Assembly: GCA_002900535.1 (NCBI GenBank)
Contig: MUGC01000069.1
Span: forward strand, 1-6,279
Direction: 5' to 3'
DNA length: 6,279 bases
Origin: Thermoplasmata archaeon M9B1D
Lineage (GTDB): Archaea > Thermoplasmatota > E2 > DHVEG-1
Shown here one piece after another: positions 1 to 5,041 of the stretch. Made by a program: the position numbers and the translations under genes. Each line of letters starts with the position of its first letter. The first letter of the stretch is position 1. The notes below the pieces were generated by a model. That model worked only from the letters and a program-made list of their open reading frames with translations, was not told where the DNA came from and made no database searches.

Positions 1-150
1 AAATCCTTTAATCAATTTACCAGATCCTACAGTAAATTCAATAGGTGTATCATGTTTTTCTGAACTGTCAAAGATGGAGCCATCTTCTAAAGTTCCAGTA
101 TACTCAACTTTTATCTTGTCTCCTTTTTTAACAACTTGCAGTATAATCAC
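1..150 (-). CDS. FKBP-type (SlyD-like) peptidyl-prolyl cis-trans isomerase, N-terminal part
   Basis: Only the first 50 codons are in the window; the gene continues past the left edge. The reading frame gives VVKKGDKIKVEYTGTLEDG (residues 6-24), then IFDSS (26-30) and a GSGKLIKGF block at 42-50. These are the conserved N-terminal core of FKBP-type prolyl isomerases, including the Tyr of VEYTG and the F-D of the active site. Enzymes of this family speed cis-trans isomerisation of X-Pro bonds, and archaeal members usually also act as cytosolic folding chaperones through an inserted flap domain, which would lie outside the window. There is no ATG; GTG at 150-148 is chosen because an AGGA lies 4 bases upstream, overlapping the stop codon of the cold-shock gene. 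The TTG just before it (153-151) is in frame and cannot be excluded. Only 6 bases separate it from the upstream csp gene, so the two are almost certainly co-transcribed. Family call is firm; subfamily and exact start are less so. Confidence 0.9.
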   Translation of the reverse strand, partial: MIILQVVKKGDKIKVEYTGTLEDGSIFDSSEKHDTPIEFTVGSGKLIKGF

Positions 151-156
151 CAAATC

Positions 157-345
157 CTAAGCTTTTTTCACATCTTTTGCGTTAGGTCCACGATCAGTTT
201 CCTCTATTTCATATTCCACTTGATCGCCCTCTTGCAGGTAACCATTTGGAGCAGCATTTTTATGAACAAAAATATCTTTTCCATCTTCACCCTCAATAAA
301 ACCATAGCCTTTTCGAGGATTAAACCATTTTACTTTTCCTTTCAT
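157..345 (-). CDS. CspA-family cold-shock-domain protein, 62 aa
   Basis: A small single-domain OB-fold protein that binds single-stranded RNA/DNA; in the family it acts as an RNA chaperone or transcription antiterminator in the cytoplasm. The start MKGKVKWFN is canonical. RNP1 is KGYGFIE (residues 12-18) and RNP2 is DIFVHKNA (24-31), with the DNA/RNA-stacking aromatics W7, F8, Y14, F16, F26 and H28 present. The position that is usually a second aromatic after FVH is K29 here. The C-terminal GPNAKDVKKA matches the usual GP-A-NV ending. ATG at 345-343 is chosen over an in-frame TTG at 366-364 because family members begin at this point and a purine-rich GAGGATGGA lies 6 bases upstream. It is the first gene of a probable two-gene operon with the FKBP isomerase, 6 bases downstream. 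Confidence 0.95.
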   Translation of the reverse strand: MKGKVKWFNPRKGYGFIEGEDGKDIFVHKNAAPNGYLQEGDQVEYEIEETDRGPNAKDVKKA

Positions 346-351
346 GTGTAT

Positions 352-360
352 TCCATCCTC
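352..360 (-). promoter_or_regulatory. Ribosome binding site of the cold-shock gene
   Basis: GAGGATGGA on the minus strand ends 6 bases before the ATG at 345. The GAGG part is 11 bases away and the GGA part 6 bases away, so pairing with the 16S tail is plausible but not perfect. It supports the ATG over the upstream TTG. Confidence 0.5.
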
Positions 361-378
361 AGACAATATTTAAGTCTG
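360..378. promoter_or_regulatory. Inverted repeat in the csp promoter, possible operator
   Basis: CAGAC at 360-364 and GTCTG at 374-378 are perfect inverted copies around a 9-base AT spacer (centre 369). The element falls between the proposed TATA box and the start codon of csp, where archaeal repressors commonly block polymerase. The short arms mean chance is possible. Confidence 0.35.
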
Positions 379-390
379 ATTTTTAAAAGG
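379..390 (-). promoter_or_regulatory. Probable TATA/BRE promoter of csp-FKBP
   Basis: On the minus strand the sequence reads CCTTTTAAAAAT, an archaeal-style TATA box preceded by CC. Transcription starting about 25 bases downstream would begin near 358-360, giving a leader of roughly 13-15 bases that still carries part of the ribosome binding site. A second AT-rich candidate (CTTAAATATT) lies closer to the gene and would give a nearly leaderless mRNA. Assigned by eye only. Confidence 0.45.
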
Positions 391-461
391 AAAAAAACAA
401 AAATTTCAATTATTTTCAAATTAAATCTTAATAGATGAAATCCTCATCCTCATCCTTTTAT

Positions 462-491
462 TGAAACATTAAAATAACTGAAACTTTAAAT
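462..491. repeat. Pair of direct repeats TGAAACWTTAAA
   Basis: TGAAACATTAAAA at 462-474 and TGAAACTTTAAAT at 479-491 share 11 of the first 12 bases, and their starts are 17 bases apart. They sit between the helicase stop codon and the csp promoter. On the minus strand the second copy also contains an ATATTTAAAG stretch that resembles a TATA box, about 140 bases upstream of csp. This could be a tandem protein-binding site or a distal promoter, or chance in AT-rich DNA. Confidence 0.3.
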
Positions 492-500
492 ATGTTTGGG

Positions 501-508
501 AAAAAATA
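501..508 (-). terminator. Short T-tract after the helicase gene
   Basis: Just after the helicase TAG the minus strand carries TTATTTTTT. Archaeal transcription commonly ends at oligo-T tracts without a hairpin. The tract is short, so the call is weak. Confidence 0.35.
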
Positions 509-509
509 A

Positions 510-1850
510 CTATTCAGCAATTTCTTTAGGTTTTATTTTCGTTGGAATGATCAGTTCCAATGGCTCAACTAATATTCCAAGAGAGGTAACCTTACCACCA
601 CTTTTTGCAATAATTAGATTATCTTTTGTAACTCGAAAATTACCAGCATGGTAATTAAAAAATCTTTGGATAGTTGAACTTATTGGATTATCTTTAAAAT
701 ATTGTCTACCCTCAGAAGTTTTTTGATAAATACGACCTTCCATATCAAGTGAGTATTCATCACCAAGATAATATTGTTCTAACCAAGGGTTTTTTGGTTT
801 AAGTGCACGGGGTGAAAAATCACCTACTATTTTATGATTATACATATAACGAAATTGTAAAAGTTTTTCGTCAGTAGTTTTTCTTGCAAGAAGGATATGA
901 ATATCTGCATCATCAGGTAGGCGGACAGCACGACCGATACTTTGTATGTGATATGCTTCAGTAATGGCTGTTGAAACAATAATTAAGCATTTTATATTTC
1001 TTTTATCGTAACCTTCAGAAAGCATCCCTACGCTAAGAAGCGCTGTGATACGATCATTTTGAAAATCATCTAATGCTTTCTCATTTGTTTGTTCACTATG
1101 ATAAACAGGAAAACCAGTAAGTTTAGAAAGAGTATTTGCTTGATCTATACGTTTACAAATAACAAGAGTTGGTTTTTCTTTATTCTGGTTTAAAAGCTCA
1201 ACGGCTTTTGGTATTCTTTTTTCTGCATTATAAACAAGGCCTCTTCGTTTAAAAATCAATGAATCAAGTTTTTCACGAAATCTCCATTTTTCATAATCAT
1301 TTGCGTGTCTTATACGTCCAAGCCATCGCCCAATTGCCTCAGAAAAATCTTCATATTTTTTATATTCATCAAGTGTAAGATCAATTGAATGGAAAAAAAC
1401 TGTAAAATCACTAACTTGAGCATCTGCAAGAGGAACATCAATTATTATATTTCCACAAAACTCTAAAGATGCCTTATTTGGAGTTGCAGATAAGCCTAAT
1501 ATATGCTTATAGCTAATATTTTCATAGATTTGTTTGAATACGGGACTAGTGCTACGATGGCATTCATCTACCACTAAAATATCACAATTCAAACCTTTAG
1601 ATCTCTGTTTTGAGAGCATATGAAAAGTTTCAACATTAGCGTATGAAAGATCATATTTGTCAAGTTCTGCCCTCCATTGATTTTTAAGTTTACGTGTTGG
1701 AACGCCTATAATTATTTTTTTATATCCTCTATTTTTTAATAGTATAATTGTTGCATATGTTTTACCAGTTCCTGCAAAGGCCTTAATTACTCCTTTTCCG
1801 GTATATATTCGAATAAGACGATTTTGCCATTCGTAAGGTTCGATTTTCAT
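510..1850 (-). CDS. XPB/COG1061-like superfamily 2 helicase, 446 aa
   Basis: An ATP-dependent DNA (possibly RNA) translocase or helicase with two RecA-like domains. Motifs in order: WQ of the Q-like region (residues 9-10), Walker A AFAGTGKT (24-31), Ia VPTRKLKNQW (50-59), motif II VVDECHR (93-99, a DECH box), motif III LSATP (120-124), IV TLVICKR (228-234), V with SEGYD (278-282), and VI QSIGRAVR (303-310) with both arginines. A charged helical insert at about 157-215 separates the two RecA domains, as in XPB-like enzymes. The N-terminal damage-recognition domain of true XPB is absent, because Walker A starts only 24 residues in. Residues about 345-446 match nothing I recognise and may be a substrate or partner domain. 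ATG at 1850 is the only sensible start, since an in-frame TGA lies three codons upstream; no Shine-Dalgarno is visible. Single-gene unit facing csp. Related standalone helicases occur in archaeal chromosomes and viruses, so the cellular role is open. Confidence 0.88.
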   Translation of the reverse strand: MKIEPYEWQNRLIRIYTGKGVIKAFAGTGKTYATIILLKNRGYKKIIIGVPTRKLKNQWRAELDKYDLSYANVETFHMLSKQRSKGLNCDILVVDECHRSTSPVFKQIYENISYKHILGLSATPNKASLEFCGNIIIDVPLADAQVSDFTVFFHSIDLTLDEYKKYEDFSEAIGRWLGRIRHANDYEKWRFREKLDSLIFKRRGLVYNAEKRIPKAVELLNQNKEKPTLVICKRIDQANTLSKLTGFPVYHSEQTNEKALDDFQNDRITALLSVGMLSEGYDKRNIKCLIIVSTAITEAYHIQSIGRAVRLPDDADIHILLARKTTDEKLLQFRYMYNHKIVGDFSPRALKPKNPWLEQYYLGDEYSLDMEGRIYQKTSEGRQYFKDNPISSTIQRFFNYHAGNFRVTKDNLIIAKSGGKVTSLGILVEPLELIIPTKIKPKEIAE

Positions 1851-1930
1851 ATTGCATCATTAATAAAAAGTTACCCTTATGATAACACGACAACATTAAA
1901 AAAAGTTATTACAGTTGTTTTGTAGTACAA

Positions 1931-1943
1931 ATTTTTATATCTT
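1931..1943 (-). promoter_or_regulatory. Probable TATA box of the helicase gene
   Basis: The minus strand reads AAGATATAAAAAT, a good match to an archaeal BRE-TATA element. A start about 26 bases downstream (near 1910) would give a leader of about 60 bases to the ATG at 1850. No closer TATA-like sequence at leaderless spacing is convincing. Confidence 0.45.
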
Positions 1944-1955
1944 TTTTTAAATTTC

Positions 1956-2023
1956 TCGATCTCAAGTTTAAAATTACAGATATAAATCAAAATTCAGTTG
2001 TAAAAAAAGTTTTAAGAGATCGA
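1956..2023. repeat. 8-base inverted repeat with 52-base spacer
   Basis: TCGATCTC at 1956-1963 is repeated as its exact reverse complement GAGATCGA at 2016-2023. These are the most GC-containing stretches of an otherwise very AT-rich gap, which makes them stand out. They could be paired operator half-sites between the two divergent promoters or the stem of a long-loop RNA; chance is also realistic. Confidence 0.3.
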
Positions 2024-2088
2024 TGAGTTTATGTCAAAAAATCTTATAATTATGTTTCCAACAAAAATTTTCTGGATTTTATTATTAG

Positions 2089-2100
2089 ATATATAAATAT
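2089..2100 (+). promoter_or_regulatory. Probable TATA box of usp
   Basis: ATATATAAATAT is a strong TATA-like stretch about 55 bases before the ATG. Initiation near 2120 would give a leader of about 32 bases, yet no Shine-Dalgarno precedes the ATG. A weaker AT stretch at 2121-2133 would be placed for leaderless transcription. Confidence 0.45.
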
Positions 2101-2151
2101 ATAACATAAAAGAAAATCTTTAACTATTTATTAATCATTCGAACATCTTGA

Positions 2152-2571
2152 ATGAAGAATATAAAGCGGATAATAATTCCTGTTGATAATTCAGAGGTTT
2201 CTAAAGAAGTTGTTGAGGAAGGAGTTTATCTTGCTAAAGTTTTAGGTGTAAATGCAAAAATTATTACTGTAAATGATACGCATCAGTTTATATCATCTGT
2301 TGTTTTAGAAGATAAACTTAAAAAAAAAACCGATGCGTTTCTAAATGATTTCAAAAAAATCGCAGAAAAATTTGGAGTTATGATTGAAACTCAATTAATT
2401 ACAGGAAAGCCCGCTGATGAAATCATTAAATTTGTAAGAGAAGATGACTTGATAATCATGGCTCATCATAATAGAACTAAGGGATTAAGTGGGTCAATTG
2501 AAAAAAGTGTATCAAGAGAAGTAGTGCAAAGAGCGCCTTGTTCTGTTTTGGTATTAAAATCAAAAACTTAG
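2152..2571 (+). CDS. UspA-family universal stress protein, 139 aa
   Basis: A single-domain cytosolic universal stress protein (Rossmann-like alpha/beta fold, usually a dimer). Residues 5-13 (KRIIIPVDN) form the first strand with the characteristic Asp12; the middle (47-75) is a charged helix; 84-88 (TGKPA) and 99-103 (DLIIM) are the next strands, and the end APCSVLVLK (128-136) is the family's typical last strand. ATP-binding USPs carry G-x2-G-x9-G-S/T here. This protein has A104-H-H-N107 in place of the first two glycines, and E117-K118-S119 near the third after a one-residue insertion. It is therefore predicted to bind ATP poorly or not at all, or to bind another ligand. The length is normal for the family. 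It is the only plus-strand gene, convergent with dnaK, and is transcribed alone. Its precise role and trigger cannot be told from sequence. Confidence 0.93.
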   Translation: MKNIKRIIIPVDNSEVSKEVVEEGVYLAKVLGVNAKIITVNDTHQFISSVVLEDKLKKKTDAFLNDFKKIAEKFGVMIETQLITGKPADEIIKFVREDDLIIMAHHNRTKGLSGSIEKSVSREVVQRAPCSVLVLKSKT

Positions 2572-2574
2572 TTA

Positions 2575-2588
2575 AAAAAGAAAAAAAA
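2575..2588 (-). terminator. T-tract terminator after dnaK
   Basis: Directly past the dnaK stop the minus strand carries TTTTTTTTCTTTTT, a typical archaeal hairpin-free terminator. It occupies most of the 22-base gap between the convergent dnaK and usp stop codons. Confidence 0.6.
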
Positions 2589-2592
2589 TTGA

Positions 2593-2617
2593 TTTATTTT
2601 TCTTTGTCTTTTTTATC
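2593..2617 (+). terminator. T-rich tract likely ending the usp transcript
   Basis: On the plus strand several T runs (up to T6) begin 22 bases after the usp stop. They are the complement of the Lys-rich codons at the end of dnaK, so usp would terminate inside the dnaK 3' end and the two mRNAs would overlap at their ends. Confidence 0.4.
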
Positions 2618-4477
2618 TTCATCTTTAACTTTATAATCAGCATCAATTGTTTTGTCATTATCTTCAGGATGACCTGACCATGATTCATCAGGAGATTCTT
2701 TTTTTCCACCTGATGCAGCTTGTTTTTTAGAAGCTTCTTCTGCTGCTTTTTGATAAATAGCAGTAGATGCTTTTTGTAACGCTTGTGTCAACGCATCTGT
2801 TTTTTCTTTTATTTTATCAGTGTCATCTCCAGATAATTCTTTCCTTAGTTCTTTAAGTGCATTTTCAATTGATTTTTTATCATCATCAGATATTTTTTCT
2901 TTGAGTTCATCAAGTGTTTTCTGAGCACTATGTACAAGAGCATCGCCATTGTTTCTAATTTCTACTTTTTCTTTACGTTTTTTATCCTCTTCAGCATGTT
3001 CTTCTGCTTCTTTTTTCATTTTTGAAATTTCCTCATCAGATAGTTTTGTTGAACCAGTAATACGAATGCTTTGTTCTTTTCCAGTACCAAGATCTTTTGC
3101 TTGAACGTTGAGTATTCCATTAGCATCAATGTCAAATGTTACCTCTATTTGTGGTATACCTCTAGGCGCTGGAAGTATTCCATCTAAATGAAAACGACCT
3201 AGGGTTTTATTGTCGTATGCCATTGGACGTTCACCCTGGAGCACATTTATATCAACGCTTGTTTGATTATCAGCAGCTGTTGAAAAAACTCTGCTTTTTT
3301 TAGTAGGCACTGTTGTATTACGATCAATAAGCGCCGTTGCTACCTGACCCAGTGTTTCAATACTAAGCGTAAGTGGTGTTACATCTAATAAAACTATATC
3401 TTTATCTATATCACCTGAAAGTACGCCCGCTTGGATCGCTGCACCTATTGCCACACATTCCATTGGGTCAACATCACGTTTAGGTGGTTTTCCAAATATT
3501 TCTTCGACTTTCTTTTTAACAAGAGGTATACGTGTTGTTCCACCAACAAGTACAACATGATCGATATCATTTGATTTAAGCTTTGCATCTTTAAGTGCTT
3601 GTTTACAAGGTGCTTCCGTTTTATCAATAAATGGGCTAATTATTTCCTCAAGTTTTGCCCTTGTGAGTTTTATCTCAAGGTGTTTTGGTTCATTTTTAAC
3701 AACTGCAATATATGGAAGGTTGATGCTTGTTTGAATGGTACTTGATAATTCCATTTTTGCTTTTTCTGCTTCCTCGGTTAACCTCTGCAAAGCTTTTGGA
3801 TCGTTTCTAAGGTCGATATCGTTTTTCTTTTTAAAATCTTCAGCTAAGTAATCTACTAATGCTTGATCCATATCAGAACCACCAAGCTGAGTGTCACCAT
3901 TTGTACTAAGAACCTCAAAAACACCTTCACCAACTTCCATTAAGGTGATATCAAAAGTTCCTCCACCAAAGTCATAAACAGCGATTTTGTGATCTCCTTG
4001 TTTATCAAGACCATATGCAAGGCTTGCAGCGGTTGGCTCATTTATAATACGTTTAACGTTTAAACCCGCAATTTCTCCTGCATCTTTTGTGGCTTGTCTT
4101 TGGTCATCATTAAAATATGCAGGGACAGTTATTACAGCCTCGTTTATTTTTTCACCAAGATACTCTTCTGAATCCTTTTTTATTTTTTGTAAAATAAATG
4201 CACTTATCTGCTCAGGGCTATAGTTTTTTCCACGGATTTTTACTTTTTCACCTCTGCCCATTTTACGTTTTATACGATGAACAGTACCTTCAGGGTTGGT
4301 AACAGCTTGACGTTTTGCTGTTTCACCAACTAGCATTTCACCATCTTCTGTAAACGCTACAACAGATGGAAAATAAGGTTGGCCTTCAGCACTTTTAATA
4401 ATAGTTGGTTTTCCTGCTTCAATTACAGCTGCTTCAGAATTGGTAGTTCCAAGATCAATTCCAATTATTTTACCCAT
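2594..4477 (-). CDS. dnaK: Hsp70 chaperone DnaK, 627 aa
   Basis: An ATP-driven cytosolic Hsp70 that binds exposed hydrophobic segments of unfolded proteins, with nucleotide exchange by GrpE and ATPase stimulation by DnaJ. All three family signatures are present: IDLGTTNS (7-14), VYDFGGGTFDIT (167-178) and VVLVGGTTRIP (308-318). The interdomain linker region is IVLLDVTP (361-368), followed by the beta substrate-binding domain (to about 475) and a charged helical lid. The C-terminus ends with IDADYKVKDEDKK, close to the bacterial tail. After the RIKRKMG segment (68-74) it goes straight to GKNYSPEQISA; it lacks the roughly 20-25-residue insert of proteobacterial DnaK and so is the Gram-positive/archaeal type. 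The gene is full length. The start has a strong GAGGTGA 6 bases upstream. It lies 24 bases after grpE and forms an operon with it. No dnaJ follows, since the next gene is convergent. Confidence 0.98.
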   Translation of the reverse strand: MGKIIGIDLGTTNSEAAVIEAGKPTIIKSAEGQPYFPSVVAFTEDGEMLVGETAKRQAVTNPEGTVHRIKRKMGRGEKVKIRGKNYSPEQISAFILQKIKKDSEEYLGEKINEAVITVPAYFNDDQRQATKDAGEIAGLNVKRIINEPTAASLAYGLDKQGDHKIAVYDFGGGTFDITLMEVGEGVFEVLSTNGDTQLGGSDMDQALVDYLAEDFKKKNDIDLRNDPKALQRLTEEAEKAKMELSSTIQTSINLPYIAVVKNEPKHLEIKLTRAKLEEIISPFIDKTEAPCKQALKDAKLKSNDIDHVVLVGGTTRIPLVKKKVEEIFGKPPKRDVDPMECVAIGAAIQAGVLSGDIDKDIVLLDVTPLTLSIETLGQVATALIDRNTTVPTKKSRVFSTAADNQTSVDINVLQGERPMAYDNKTLGRFHLDGILPAPRGIPQIEVTFDIDANGILNVQAKDLGTGKEQSIRITGSTKLSDEEISKMKKEAEEHAEEDKKRKEKVEIRNNGDALVHSAQKTLDELKEKISDDDKKSIENALKELRKELSGDDTDKIKEKTDALTQALQKASTAIYQKAAEEASKKQAASGGKKESPDESWSGHPEDNDKTIDADYKVKDEDKKDKEK

Positions 4478-4483
4478 ATATTT

Positions 4484-4490
4484 TCACCTC
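4484..4490 (-). promoter_or_regulatory. Strong Shine-Dalgarno of dnaK
   Basis: GAGGTGA lies 6 bases before the dnaK ATG, inside the 24-base grpE-dnaK gap. It is by far the best ribosome binding site in the window and fits a gene translated from the interior of a polycistronic mRNA. Confidence 0.8.
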
Positions 4491-4501
4491 GGTTACAAAT
4501 C

Positions 4502-5002
4502 TTATTTTTCTTTCTTTTTTGAAACAATTACATGAGAAGGTCGGATGAGTTTATCATCTAGTATAAATCCTTTTTTTACCTCCTCAACAACTGTGTTATC
4601 CTCATATTCATTATTTTCAATTGTTGTAATTGCATGATGTATATTATGGTCAAATTTTTCACCAATGCAACTTATTCTTCTGATTCCTTCTTTTTCGAAG
4701 AAATATTCAAGGTTATTTATTATTAATTTTAATCCTTCTTTTGGGTTTTCATCAGAGAATGCTTTTTTTAATAGTTCATGTAAATCAATGAGCTCACAAA
4801 GATATTTTTCTTTATTCTTCTTTGCATAATTATCCATTTCTTTTTCCATGCGTTTCTGCAGGTTTTGGAAATCAGCGATGCTGCGTAATAGTTTGTTATT
4901 TTTTTCTTGAACTTCTGATTTTAGTTTTTCTATTTCTTTTTTTAAACTAATTGTTTTTTCTGAATAATTTTTCTTTTTATCTGTAGATTTTTTAGTTGTC
5001 AT
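4502..5002 (-). CDS. grpE: GrpE, nucleotide exchange factor for DnaK, 166 aa
   Basis: GrpE dimers open the DnaK nucleotide-binding domain to release ADP. Residues 1-15 are a Lys-rich disordered start. Residues 15-70 are a long charged coiled coil with the conserved RSIADFQNLQKRMEKE (40-55), then a short four-helix-bundle region (70-105). The beta-wing domain carries the GrpE signature: FDHNIHHAI (117-125), then 19 residues on, GFILDDKLIRPSHVIV (145-160). The length is ordinary for a compact GrpE. ATG at 5002 has no Shine-Dalgarno; it follows the thermosome stop by 39 bases, and that gap holds a T-tract. So grpE may be the first, nearly leaderless gene of a grpE-dnaK unit, or be reached by read-through from the thermosome gene. 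Confidence 0.96.
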   Translation of the reverse strand: MTTKKSTDKKKNYSEKTISLKKEIEKLKSEVQEKNNKLLRSIADFQNLQKRMEKEMDNYAKKNKEKYLCELIDLHELLKKAFSDENPKEGLKLIINNLEYFFEKEGIRRISCIGEKFDHNIHHAITTIENNEYEDNTVVEEVKKGFILDDKLIRPSHVIVSKKKEK

Positions 5003-5014
5003 AGTTTTTTTTGT

Positions 5015-5031
5015 AAAAAGAAAAAAGAAAA
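5015..5031 (-). terminator. T-tract between thermosome and grpE
   Basis: The minus strand reads TTTTCTTTTTTCTTTTT shortly after the thermosome stop. This pattern ends transcripts in archaea, so it probably ends or attenuates the thermosome mRNA before grpE. Confidence 0.5.
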
Positions 5032-5035
5032 TATG
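5028..5035 (-). promoter_or_regulatory. Possible TATA-like element for grpE
   Basis: CATATTTT on the minus strand lies about 30 bases before the grpE ATG, the distance expected for a leaderless or very short leader transcript. The match is weak and overlaps the T-tract, so this is tentative. Confidence 0.22.
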
Positions 5036-5041
5036 GATGTT

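Larger units (their letters stand above)
1851..2151. other. AT-rich divergent intergenic region, 301 bases
   Basis: This gap lies between the divergent helicase and usp genes. It holds a TATA-like box for each direction and one inverted repeat. The only open frames are a few codons long (for example ATG at 2024, eight codons). I see no tRNA, no stable GC-rich hairpin and no recognisable riboswitch; a small RNA is not excluded but has no direct support. Confidence 0.6.

Noticed and set aside
346..366. In-frame TTG start giving the cold-shock protein 7 extra residues
   Set aside because: Family members start at MKGKVKWFN, and the extra codons contain the ribosome binding site of the ATG.
136..438. 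100-residue plus-strand open frame opposite csp
   Set aside because: It is antisense to a clear cold-shock gene, has biased Phe/Ile/Ser composition from AT-rich DNA, and shows no domain or ribosome binding site.
441..455. TCATCC tandem repeat as a possible array or microsatellite
   Set aside because: It has only two full units and a partial one, too short to mean anything by itself.
3445..3627. 60-residue minus-strand frame inside dnaK
   Set aside because: It is an alternative frame of an intact, well-conserved dnaK and has no independent support.
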